A stretch of DNA of 64,000 nt from Oscillospiraceae bacterium (GTDB lineage: Bacteria; Bacillota; Clostridia; Oscillospirales; UBA644), in the NCBI GenBank assembly GCA_015067305.1, contig SVMT01000008.1, forward strand, positions 1 through 64,000, read 5' to 3'. This document shows positions 33,651 to 43,638 of the stretch, piece by piece. Each line of letters begins with the position of its first letter. Positions within the stretch are counted from its first letter, which is position 1. The notes below the pieces were generated by a model. It worked only from the letters and a program-made list of their open reading frames with translations, was not told the origin of the DNA and ran no database searches. Made by a program: the position numbers and the translations under genes.

Positions 33651-33679
33651 AGGATACCAAAAAAATCGTTATTTGTCAA
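33651..33679 (-). promoter_or_regulatory. Promoter of the Gfo/Idh gene with shared operator-like spacer
   Basis: On the minus strand TTGACA (33679-33674), 17 bp, TATCCT (33656-33651). From the -35 box to the start of the -10 box it matches the divergent ROK promoter at 23 of 26 positions, including CGATTTTT. Confidence 0.65.
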
Positions 33680-33740
33680 GGGGTTATTTGCTTAAAAAAA
33701 GAAAAATTCTATGAGTTTTAATTATTTCTTTTTGTTATTA

Positions 33741-33769
33741 TTGACAATTAGCGATTTTTGTGGTATTAT
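33741..33769 (+). promoter_or_regulatory. Promoter of the ROK kinase gene with shared operator-like spacer
   Basis: TTGACA (33741-33746), 17 bp, TATTAT (33764-33769). The spacer contains GCGATTTTTGTGG, nearly the same as ACGATTTTTTTGG in the divergent promoter. Confidence 0.65.
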
Positions 33770-33865
33770 TATAGTGGAAGTATTAGATATTATCTGAAAA
33801 AGAGAAAGATGATATATAATTAAAAAAATATTTTGCCGTTAACTACGGCATGGAGGTTATCAATT

Positions 33866-34810
33866 ATGTATAGAATTGGTGTTGACCTTGGCGGTACAAA
33901 TATCGCTGTAGGTATCGTAAACGAAGAAGGTTCTATCGTTGCGAAAAAATCTGTAAAAACAGGCGCATCCAGACCTTTCGCTGAAATTATGAAGGATATG
34001 GCTGACTGCGTTCTCTCTCTTCTTGCAGAACAGAATATCAGCCTTGACGATGTTGCTTGCATCGGTATCGGTACACCCGGTTCCGTAAACAATGAAACAG
34101 GTATGCTTGTTTATGCAAACAACTTCAAAGACGGCGAAAATGTTCCTATGAGAGAACTTCTCCAGAAGTACATCGACAAGCCCGTATACCTTGGCAACGA
34201 TGCTAACGTCGCAGCTCTCGGTGAAGTTATCTCCGGTGCAGCTAAAGGTGTTGACAACGCTATCATGATCACTCTCGGCACAGGTGTTGGCGGCGGTATC
34301 GTAATTGACGGTAAAATTTACGAGGGTCAGTACGCAGCAGGCGCAGAACTCGGTCATATTCTCCTCGTTAAAGACGGCGCTCAGTGCAGCTGCGGCAGAA
34401 AAGGCTGTTGGGAAGCTTACGCATCCGCTACAGGTCTTATCCGTCAGACAAAACATGCTATGATCGACAACCCCGACTCCATCATGAATGAAATGACAAC
34501 TATCGAAAACGTAAGTGGCAGAACAGCTTTCGACGCAATGAGAAAAGGCGATGCTGTAGCTAAACAGGTTTGCGATACATACATCGAATACATTGCCGCA
34601 GGTATGGTAGACCTCATGAACATTTTCCGTCCCGAAGTATTCATCATCGGCGGCGGTATCTGCAACGAAGGCGATACACTCCTCAACCCCATCCGTGCAT
34701 ATGTTAACGAACACATTTACGGCGGAAACAGAAATCCCGAACAGAAGATCGCCATTGCACAGCTTGGTAACGATGCGGGAATTATAGGCGCAGCTTTCAT
34801 CGTAAAATAA
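33866..34810 (+). CDS. ROK-family sugar kinase (glucokinase-like)
   Basis: About 314 residues. ATP phosphate-binding motif GVDLGGTNIAVGIV (about 5-18), catalytic-region LGNDANVAALGE (about 105), TLGTGVGGGIVIDGKI, the substrate/zinc motif ELGHILL ... CSCGRKGCWEAYAS (about 155-185) and GGGICNEGD near the end. ROK kinases of this type phosphorylate glucose, or fructose, mannose or GlcNAc, in the cytoplasm. The zinc cysteines are intact, so it is a kinase rather than a degenerate regulator, and it has no helix-turn-helix. The ATG with GGAGG upstream is the start. Confidence 0.88.
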   Translation: MYRIGVDLGGTNIAVGIVNEEGSIVAKKSVKTGASRPFAEIMKDMADCVLSLLAEQNISLDDVACIGIGTPGSVNNETGMLVYANNFKDGENVPMRELLQKYIDKPVYLGNDANVAALGEVISGAAKGVDNAIMITLGTGVGGGIVIDGKIYEGQYAAGAELGHILLVKDGAQCSCGRKGCWEAYASATGLIRQTKHAMIDNPDSIMNEMTTIENVSGRTAFDAMRKGDAVAKQVCDTYIEYIAAGMVDLMNIFRPEVFIIGGGICNEGDTLLNPIRAYVNEHIYGGNRNPEQKIAIAQLGNDAGIIGAAFIVK

Positions 34811-34967
34811 TTTTGAGTCGTTAATCGGGGGTATAATCTCTTTTTCCTTAGCTCGACGTATAAACATACGCCTTCGCACGGAGAAAAGCAATTCTGCATC
34901 CCACTGAAAGATCTCAAAAACGATCGGAGATTTTGTTTTTGAAATCTTTTGAATTCAAGATTTTCAC
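34811..34967. other. Gap between the ROK and RluA-type genes, left half
   Basis: No gene is seen. It contains A/T-rich short inverted segments around 34909-34955 but no clean terminator. The right half of the gap is repeat R4. Confidence 0.3.
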
Positions 34968-35100
34968 AGCTAACGCATTGAAAAAATATCGGTGCGTTAG
35001 CTATTGGAAGTTATGATTATGTAGATTGAGCGAAAGCTCGCTAAAAGTTTTTGGGAGGGGGTTCGGGGGAACGCTTTTTTACAAAAAAGGTTCCCCCGTT
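34968..35100 (+). repeat. Intergenic composite repeat, copy R4
   Basis: Inner hairpin CAGCTAACGCA ... TGCGTTAGCT, then GAGCGAAAGCTCG, TAAAAGTTTTTGGGAGGGGG, and an outer hairpin CGGGGGAAC ... GTTCCCCCG around TTTTTTACAAAAAA. It has the same order of parts as R1 and R3. Confidence 0.7.
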
Positions 35101-35118
35101 AAACCCGTATATAAAATT

Positions 35119-36087
35119 ATGAGAGAACTCCACGCAGGGGTAAACGACGCAGGTCAGAGACTGGATAAATTTATGGGAAAGACTTTCCCTAAAATGCCGC
35201 AGTCGTTGCTGTACAAATACCTCAGACAAAAATGCGTAAAAGTAAACGGAAAACATGAAAAGGCGGAGTACCGACTTCAGGCGGGTGATGTGCTTCGCTT
35301 TTATATCAGCGACGAATTTTTTGAGGATAGTGGCGAAAAAACACAAAATCTGGATAAGATCAAACCCTCATTCGGCGTCATTTATGAAGACGAAAATATT
35401 CTTATAGTCGATAAACCCATAGGACTTCTTTGTCAGAGCGATGAAAAGGAAAGTTTTAATACATTGGATAATCATGTCCGTGCATATCTCAGAGCAAAAG
35501 GTGAATATGACCCCGAAAAAGAAAATGCTTTTGCACCATCTCTCTGCAACCGAATAGATAAAAATACTCAGGGACTTGTGATCGCCGCCAAAAATGCGGA
35601 AGCCTTGCGTATTATGAATGAAAAGATCAAAGCCCGTGAGCTCGACAAACGTTATCTGTGCCTTGTTTTCGGCGTTCCCAAGCCCAAGGAAGGCGTTTTT
35701 ACCGCATACCTTTATAAAGATAATAAGACAAATACAGTTACTGTTTCCGAAAAAAGCAAGCCTTACAATAAGGATATTAAAACAGGTTATAAAACTTTAC
35801 GTACAGACGGAAAGATATCTCTTCTTGAAGTTCAGCTCTTTACTGGCAGAACTCACCAGATACGCGCTCATATGGCGTATCTTGGTCATCCTCTTCTGGG
35901 TGACGGAAAATACGGTTCTGCGGCGAAGAATAAAGAATTTTTCAAAGATAAAAAATTCTCTTTTGAATATCAGGCTCTTTGTTCCTATAAACTGACATTT
36001 GAATTTACAACACCGTCGGGACTTTTGGAATATCTCAACGGCAAAACTTTTGAAACCAAGCCCTATTGGGGTAACGACCTTGTATGA
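35119..36087 (+). CDS. RluA-family pseudouridine synthase
   Basis: About 322 residues. N-terminal S4 RNA-binding domain (about 10-65: QRLDKFMGKTFPKMP ... GDVLRFYI), then the RluA catalytic domain with CNRIDKNTQGLVIAAK (about 138-153, catalytic Asp) and TGRTHQIRAHMAYLGHPLLGD (conserved C-terminal block). It converts a uridine in rRNA or tRNA to pseudouridine (RluC/RluD type). The first ATG matching the domain has no Shine-Dalgarno sequence and lies only about 20 nt after the R4 hairpin, so its translation start is unusual. The next gene overlaps its end by four bases (ATGA). Confidence 0.88.
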   Translation: MRELHAGVNDAGQRLDKFMGKTFPKMPQSLLYKYLRQKCVKVNGKHEKAEYRLQAGDVLRFYISDEFFEDSGEKTQNLDKIKPSFGVIYEDENILIVDKPIGLLCQSDEKESFNTLDNHVRAYLRAKGEYDPEKENAFAPSLCNRIDKNTQGLVIAAKNAEALRIMNEKIKARELDKRYLCLVFGVPKPKEGVFTAYLYKDNKTNTVTVSEKSKPYNKDIKTGYKTLRTDGKISLLEVQLFTGRTHQIRAHMAYLGHPLLGDGKYGSAAKNKEFFKDKKFSFEYQALCSYKLTFEFTTPSGLLEYLNGKTFETKPYWGNDLV

Positions 36088-36773
36088 AATACGTATTTTT
36101 ATCCAATCGTTCCTACGGTTCAACGTTGAAACTGTTGAAAACTTCAATTCTGATACCCGAATTACCTTTAATAGACTCGAAAACCGCATATCATGCAGAT
36201 CTTTCAATGTGTGTTTTAGGTGAAAACGTGGTTTGCGCTCCGTCACTTTATGAAAAATTTAAAGAAATCAGAGATCCTGATTTTATAAAAGGCGTTAATT
36301 TTATCAAGGGAAATTCCGAACCTTGCGAGCCATATCCTAATGATATTTTGTACAATGCGGCTGTGGTTGGAAAATATATTTTCTGTAAAAAAGATAAAAC
36401 AGATAAAAAGCTTCTCGAAATTGCGGAAGATAACGGCTACAAGATCATAAATGTTAATCAGGGTTATGCGAGATGCAGCACCCTACCCGTGACAGATTCT
36501 GCTCTTATTACTTCCGATCCCGGTATTTATTCAGCCGCTTTGAAAAACGGATTTGATGCCCTTTTTGTAACTAATGAGGGCGTTTTATTGGAGGGGTATC
36601 CCCATGGTTTTATCGGCGGTTGCGGCGGTCTTTATGAAAACAAACTAATTTTCAGCGGTAATGTTTCCATGCACCGTGATTATAAAAAAATAAAGGATTT
36701 CTGTGAGAAAAAATTTGTTGAAGTCCTTTTTACTGCCGAGCCGCTTTATGATTTCGGCTCGATATTGTGTTGA
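36084..36773 (+). CDS. Hypothetical protein, possibly DUF6873 (GME fold)
   Basis: A 229-residue protein overlapping the preceding stop codon (ATGA), so translationally coupled to the pseudouridine synthase. Features: VFLSNRSY at the start, INVNQGYARCSTLPVTDSALITSDPG (in parts, about 130-155), FIGGCGGLYENKLIFSGNVSMH and a final LYDFGSILC. The Gly/Met-rich C-terminal blocks recall the guanidine-modifying-enzyme-like fold of DUF6873 proteins, which I name only tentatively. No signal peptide or membrane segment. Confidence 0.6.
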   Translation: MKYVFLSNRSYGSTLKLLKTSILIPELPLIDSKTAYHADLSMCVLGENVVCAPSLYEKFKEIRDPDFIKGVNFIKGNSEPCEPYPNDILYNAAVVGKYIFCKKDKTDKKLLEIAEDNGYKIINVNQGYARCSTLPVTDSALITSDPGIYSAALKNGFDALFVTNEGVLLEGYPHGFIGGCGGLYENKLIFSGNVSMHRDYKKIKDFCEKKFVEVLFTAEPLYDFGSILC

Positions 36774-36837
36774 ATAGAAACACTTTTGCATAGAATATAT
36801 ATGACATTTATTTTTACCGAAAAGGGGAGTGTCATAT

Positions 36838-37476
36838 ATGAAAAGAATGGGCAAAAGCAAGAAAATATGCTTGTTTTTTGCGGTAATTATTGCTGTTTCG
36901 CTATTAGTCGTTTCTTATGTCGAAAGATTTTTTGCCCCGATAATCAGAACAATGGCGGTGTCTCGTTCGGAAGTTCTTCTTTCCCAGGAGATTGCCAACG
37001 AAATAAATGAGACTATGTCTGAAAACGGCATAACTTACGGTGATATTATTTCTTTCGTTCTTGATAAGGACGGCAGGATAAATGCAATGACTACGAACAT
37101 CGTCACGGCAAACAAGCTGAAATCATTTCTTGCCCTTTCGATTTTAACAAGAATAACAAATGTAGACGAAACAGAACTGAGTATTCCTGTGGGAAACCTG
37201 ACGGGAATTTCAATTCTTTCAGGCAGAGGCCCCGAAATGAAGGTTAAGGTCATTCCCATCGGAAGCGTACAGACTGAGCTTTCTTCCCAGTTTGTTTCCG
37301 CAGGTATAAACCAGACACAGCATCGGATAATAATGGAAGTAACTTCCAATGTAGATATAATTTTGCCTTCGGAAACTGTTTCCACCACCGTATCAGTAAA
37401 CGTAGTAATTGCAGAGACGGTAATAGTGGGCAGCGTTCCCGACAGCTATGCGGAGATTCGGGTTCCAATTGAGTAA
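36838..37476 (+). CDS. yunB: Sporulation protein YunB
   Basis: About 212 residues: an N-terminal membrane anchor (about 10-30), then FFAPIIRTMAVSRSEVLLSQ, NEINETMSENGITY, a DKDGRINAMTTN block and SILSGRGPEMKVKVIPIGSV, the well conserved core of YunB. Its role in sporulation is known only broadly (required for efficient sporulation in Bacillus). The ATG with GGGGAG eight nt upstream is chosen over an upstream GTG. Confidence 0.88.
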   Translation: MKRMGKSKKICLFFAVIIAVSLLVVSYVERFFAPIIRTMAVSRSEVLLSQEIANEINETMSENGITYGDIISFVLDKDGRINAMTTNIVTANKLKSFLALSILTRITNVDETELSIPVGNLTGISILSGRGPEMKVKVIPIGSVQTELSSQFVSAGINQTQHRIIMEVTSNVDIILPSETVSTTVSVNVVIAETVIVGSVPDSYAEIRVPIE

Positions 37477-37498
37477 AAAACAGGAGTATTGAAATCAA

Positions 37499-40498
<3,000 letters not shown>

Positions 40499-40567
40499 TT
40501 TACCGAGGTATTAAATTTTTGTTTTTCTTGACTAAAGGGATAAAGGTTTTTCGTCAAAAAACGTCTT

Positions 40568-40587
40568 GTACACAAAAAAATGTGTAC
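40568..40587. promoter_or_regulatory. Palindrome GTACACA-N6-TGTGTAC
   Basis: The same seven-base arms in the same CTT...CTT context occur at 19431-19445 (with one base between). Here it sits about 60 bp upstream of the promoter of the flavoprotein gene. It may be a regulator site. Confidence 0.35.
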
Positions 40588-40645
40588 TTTGATGTCTTAA
40601 TAAGGTTTACTTTGTAATATTTCATGGTTTTTTTGATGAAGTCTC

Positions 40646-40674
40646 TTGATTTTCTATTCTGTTTTTGGTACAAT
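40646..40674 (+). promoter_or_regulatory. Promoter directly abutting the flavoprotein start
   Basis: TTGATT (40646-40651), 17 bp, TACAAT (40669-40674). The start codon at 40681 would coincide with the transcription start. Confidence 0.55.
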
Positions 40675-40680
40675 ATATCT

Positions 40681-41922
40681 ATGGGTAATTTTAATGCGAA
40701 AAAATACGACGCTGTCGTTATAGGTGCAGGTGCTGCGGGGATGATGTGCGCAGGCACTGCTGCCGAGTTTGGTTGCGGCAAAATAGCACTTATCGAGAAA
40801 AATAATATTTACGGAAAAAAACTTCTGATCACAGGTAAGGGTCGGTGTAATGTCACTAATAATTGTGATGTGAGGACTCTTGTTGAGAATACCGTACGCA
40901 ACGGACGTTTTCTGTACTCAGCTTTCAGTTCTTTTTCATCTTATGATACCATGGCTTTTTTTGAAGAGCTGGGAGTTCAGCTCAAGACTGAAAGAGGTAA
41001 CAGAGTTTTTCCTGTAAGTGACAAGTCTTCGGACATAACCGAGGCAATGAAAAGATATGTCTCTTCAAAAAATATAGATCATATCAAAGGTGATGTTGTA
41101 TCTCTCATTATTGAAGACGGGGAACTTAAGGGTTGCAGACTTTCCGACGGTCGTAATATCTTTGCGGATAGAGTCGTTGTTGCAACGGGCGGAAAATCAT
41201 ATCCGTTGACAGGTTCTACAGGGGCAGGGTATATCCTTGCGGAACAGGCGGGACATACGGTCGTTCCTCAGAAAGCGTCTATAGTCCCTCTTGAAGTTGA
41301 AGAACGTGAGGTTTGTAATGCCCTTATGGGCTTGTCTCTCAGAAATATATCCGTAACTGTGGTTCGTGGGCAAAAAACTGTTTATACGGACTTTGGTGAA
41401 CTGATGTTTACCAATTACGGTGTTTCAGGGCCTGTTATTCTTTCTGCTTCAGCCCATGTCAATGATGGCGATAAGATCATAATTGATATGAAGCCTGCTC
41501 TTGATGAAAAAACTCTTGATAAACGTATCCTTTCAGATTTTTCAAAATATATAAATAAAGATTTCGGTAATTCCTTGGGGGATCTTTTGCCAAAGAAGAT
41601 GATTCCCGTTGCCGTTGAACTTTCGGGAATAGACCATGATCTCAAGGTCAATTCCGTAACAGCGGTTCAAAGAGCTTCCCTTGTCAGACTTTTGAAGAAT
41701 TTCACTTTGACTGTAAAGGGTAAACGTCCCATTGAGGAAGCGGTTGTAACTTCCGGTGGCGTTGCGGTTAATGAGATAGACCCGAAAACGATGGAATCAA
41801 AAATACTTCCCGGTCTTTATTTTGCCGGTGAGGTTATAGATGCCGATGCATATACAGGTGGTTTTAACTTACAGATAGCTTTTTCAACAGGCAGAGCCGC
41901 AGGGAAAAGCATAGTATATTAA
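40681..41922 (+). CDS. NAD(P)/FAD-dependent oxidoreductase, BaiN/HI0933 family
   Basis: About 413 residues. FAD-binding GAGAAGMMCAGTAAEFG (about 15-31), KLLITGKGRCNVTNNC (about 47-62), VVATGGKSYPLTGSTGAGY (about 160-178) and the C-terminal ATSGG-like VTSGGVAVNEIDP and LYFAGEVIDADAYTGGFNLQ blocks are hallmarks of the HI0933/BaiN family. Members reduce C=C bonds of bile-acid intermediates in some gut Clostridia, but most have no known substrate. The start ATG has no Shine-Dalgarno sequence and lies seven bases after a -10 box, suggesting a leaderless mRNA. The longer frame upstream overlaps the promoter. Confidence 0.85.
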   Translation: MGNFNAKKYDAVVIGAGAAGMMCAGTAAEFGCGKIALIEKNNIYGKKLLITGKGRCNVTNNCDVRTLVENTVRNGRFLYSAFSSFSSYDTMAFFEELGVQLKTERGNRVFPVSDKSSDITEAMKRYVSSKNIDHIKGDVVSLIIEDGELKGCRLSDGRNIFADRVVVATGGKSYPLTGSTGAGYILAEQAGHTVVPQKASIVPLEVEEREVCNALMGLSLRNISVTVVRGQKTVYTDFGELMFTNYGVSGPVILSASAHVNDGDKIIIDMKPALDEKTLDKRILSDFSKYINKDFGNSLGDLLPKKMIPVAVELSGIDHDLKVNSVTAVQRASLVRLLKNFTLTVKGKRPIEEAVVTSGGVAVNEIDPKTMESKILPGLYFAGEVIDADAYTGGFNLQIAFSTGRAAGKSIVY

Positions 41923-41947
41923 TTAAAAATGAAATGAGGATTCTCCG

Positions 41948-42370
41948 ATGCAGGAAAAAGGAAGCAGAACAGTTGCCGCTGCGGCATTGAAAATGGTTGC
42001 AGCTGAAGAACGGGCTGAAGAGGTTCTTCTTAAAGAACATCTTTTAAAAAATGATATAAAAGCTTCCGCAACAGATTTTGGCGGAGATTTTATCGCATCT
42101 GTCAGCAAGGTTATTGAAAGAGCCCTGCTTTTGGCAAAGCGTGACGGTATAATCAATGATTCTCATGCAGAAGAGGGTGGCGTTGCAGGTGCGGCACGTG
42201 ATGCAATGTCTCAGATCACACAAAAAGCCATGGGGCTTAATATCGGCGGCAAGATAGCTGTTGCAAGAAGCGGAGAACATATTGCGGTTGCAGTATTTTT
42301 CGGTGTCGGTATGCTGAATCTTAATGAAGTTGCCGTAGGTCTCGGACACAGAGCCGTTTTTAATGTATGA
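41948..42370 (+). CDS. HutP-family RNA-binding-type protein
   Basis: A 140-residue protein of HutP size and pattern (VAAAALKMVAAEERAEEVLLKE, GGVAGAARDAM and NIGGKIAVARSGEHIAVAVFFGVGMLNLNEV). Bacillus HutP binds L-histidine and hut mRNA to prevent termination. In Clostridia such proteins occur without hut genes, and none are in this window; here the neighbours are a flavoprotein gene and cmk. GAGG precedes the ATG. Confidence 0.8.
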   Translation: MQEKGSRTVAAAALKMVAAEERAEEVLLKEHLLKNDIKASATDFGGDFIASVSKVIERALLLAKRDGIINDSHAEEGGVAGAARDAMSQITQKAMGLNIGGKIAVARSGEHIAVAVFFGVGMLNLNEVAVGLGHRAVFNV

Positions 42371-42385
42371 TACAGGAGAAAAGAA

Positions 42386-43054
42386 ATGATAAATATTGCT
42401 ATTGACGGTCCTTCCGGTGCAGGAAAAAGTAGTCTCGCAGGTTTTATTGCAAAAGAGCTTTCTTTTGTTCATGTTGATACCGGAGCACTTTACAGAGCTG
42501 TTGGCTATTATGTGGTTTGCAATAAAGCAGATCCTTCTGATCCCGAATCAGTGGTTCCTCTTTTGGATTCGCTGAAAGTAGATGTTGAATATGACGGAAC
42601 AAAAAAACAACATGTTTTTATTAACGGTAAAGAAGTTTCAGAAGAACTTCGTACAAATGATGTTTCAATGGCTGCGTCTGCGGCATCGGCAATTCCCGAA
42701 GTTCGTGAATTCCTTCTTGATCTTCAGAGAAATATAGCTGAAAAAGAGAATATCATAATGGATGGCAGAGATGTCGGTACTGTTATTTTGCCGAATGCGG
42801 ATATTAAATTTTTCCTTTCTGCTTCTCCCGAAAAACGTGCTGACCGCAGAGTTAAAGAATATGAGGCTAAAGGTATAGATATCTCTTACGAAAAGGTCCT
42901 TGAAGATATCATTCAGCGAGATAAAAACGATTCAACCCGTAAGATATCGCCGTTAAAACAGGCAGAGGATGCTATACCCGTTGATAATTCAGACATGACG
43001 GAAGAAGAAACAAAAAGATTTATATTAGATATTATTAAGGAAAAACTTTTATAA
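42386..43054 (+). CDS. cmk: Cytidylate kinase
   Basis: A 222-residue kinase: P-loop IDGPSGAGKSSLAGFIAKEL (about 5-24), DTGALYRA (about 34-41), MDGRDVGTVILPNADIKFFL (about 128-147) and the lid ERRADRRxxE-like PEKRADRRVKEYE. It phosphorylates CMP/dCMP. AGGAGAAAAG precedes the ATG. The last base of its stop codon is the first base of plsC, and the cmk-plsC-ispH/rpsA order is common in Clostridia. Confidence 0.95.
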   Translation: MINIAIDGPSGAGKSSLAGFIAKELSFVHVDTGALYRAVGYYVVCNKADPSDPESVVPLLDSLKVDVEYDGTKKQHVFINGKEVSEELRTNDVSMAASAASAIPEVREFLLDLQRNIAEKENIIMDGRDVGTVILPNADIKFFLSASPEKRADRRVKEYEAKGIDISYEKVLEDIIQRDKNDSTRKISPLKQAEDAIPVDNSDMTEEETKRFILDIIKEKLL

Positions 43055-43638
43055 TGTATACATTTGCTAAGATAGTTTTAGGCTTTTACATCTATGTTTT
43101 TAACAGAATAAAGATCATCGGTAAAGAAAACATCGCACCCGACGGTGCTTTGATAGTATACGGAAATCATCAGTCCATAATGGACATCTTCTGTTTGAAC
43201 CTGGCTTTCGGAAGCAGAAAAATAATTTTTATGGCAAAGAACTCTCTTTTTAAAATACCTATCATCAAGAGCGTTGTAAAGGCTTACGGAGCATTTCCCG
43301 TTGATAGAAGCAGGGCAGATCTTTCCGCAATAAAAAATGCGCTGAGGGTTCTTAAAGAAGGTAAAACCTTAGGTATTTTCCCCGAAGGAACAAGGATCGC
43401 TTCTGAATCGGACAGCGATGCAAAAGGCGGTATTGCTATGATAGCGGAAAAAACAAAAGCGACGCTCCAGCCTGTACGTATTATTTACAAAAGAAAGAAA
43501 ATGATCTTTAATTCCATGACTGTTATAATTGGTAAAAGCTTTTCATACAGCGACATAGAGATTCCCGAAGATTCGGAAGATCCAAGAAAAGCTGCAGGTA
43601 AAATACTCATGGAGAAAGTTTACGAATTAAAAGCATGA
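43054..43638 (+). CDS. plsC: 1-acyl-sn-glycerol-3-phosphate acyltransferase
   Basis: A 194-residue membrane-associated acyltransferase with the NHxxxxD motif as NHQSIMD (about 34-40) and the substrate motif FPEGTR (about 109-114). It adds the second acyl chain in phosphatidic acid synthesis. Its end overlaps ispH-rpsA by four bases (ATGA), so the two are translationally coupled. Confidence 0.92.
   Translation: MYTFAKIVLGFYIYVFNRIKIIGKENIAPDGALIVYGNHQSIMDIFCLNLAFGSRKIIFMAKNSLFKIPIIKSVVKAYGAFPVDRSRADLSAIKNALRVLKEGKTLGIFPEGTRIASESDSDAKGGIAMIAEKTKATLQPVRIIYKRKKMIFNSMTVIIGKSFSYSDIEIPEDSEDPRKAAGKILMEKVYELKA

Noticed and set aside
33860-34891. 343-codon open frame antisense to the ROK gene
   Set aside because: The product is rich in Cys and Phe without motifs, while the opposite strand encodes a clear kinase.
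36775-36830. Sigma-E promoter for yunB
   Set aside because: CATAGAAT is present, but no -35 box fits at 13-15 bp; left unannotated.
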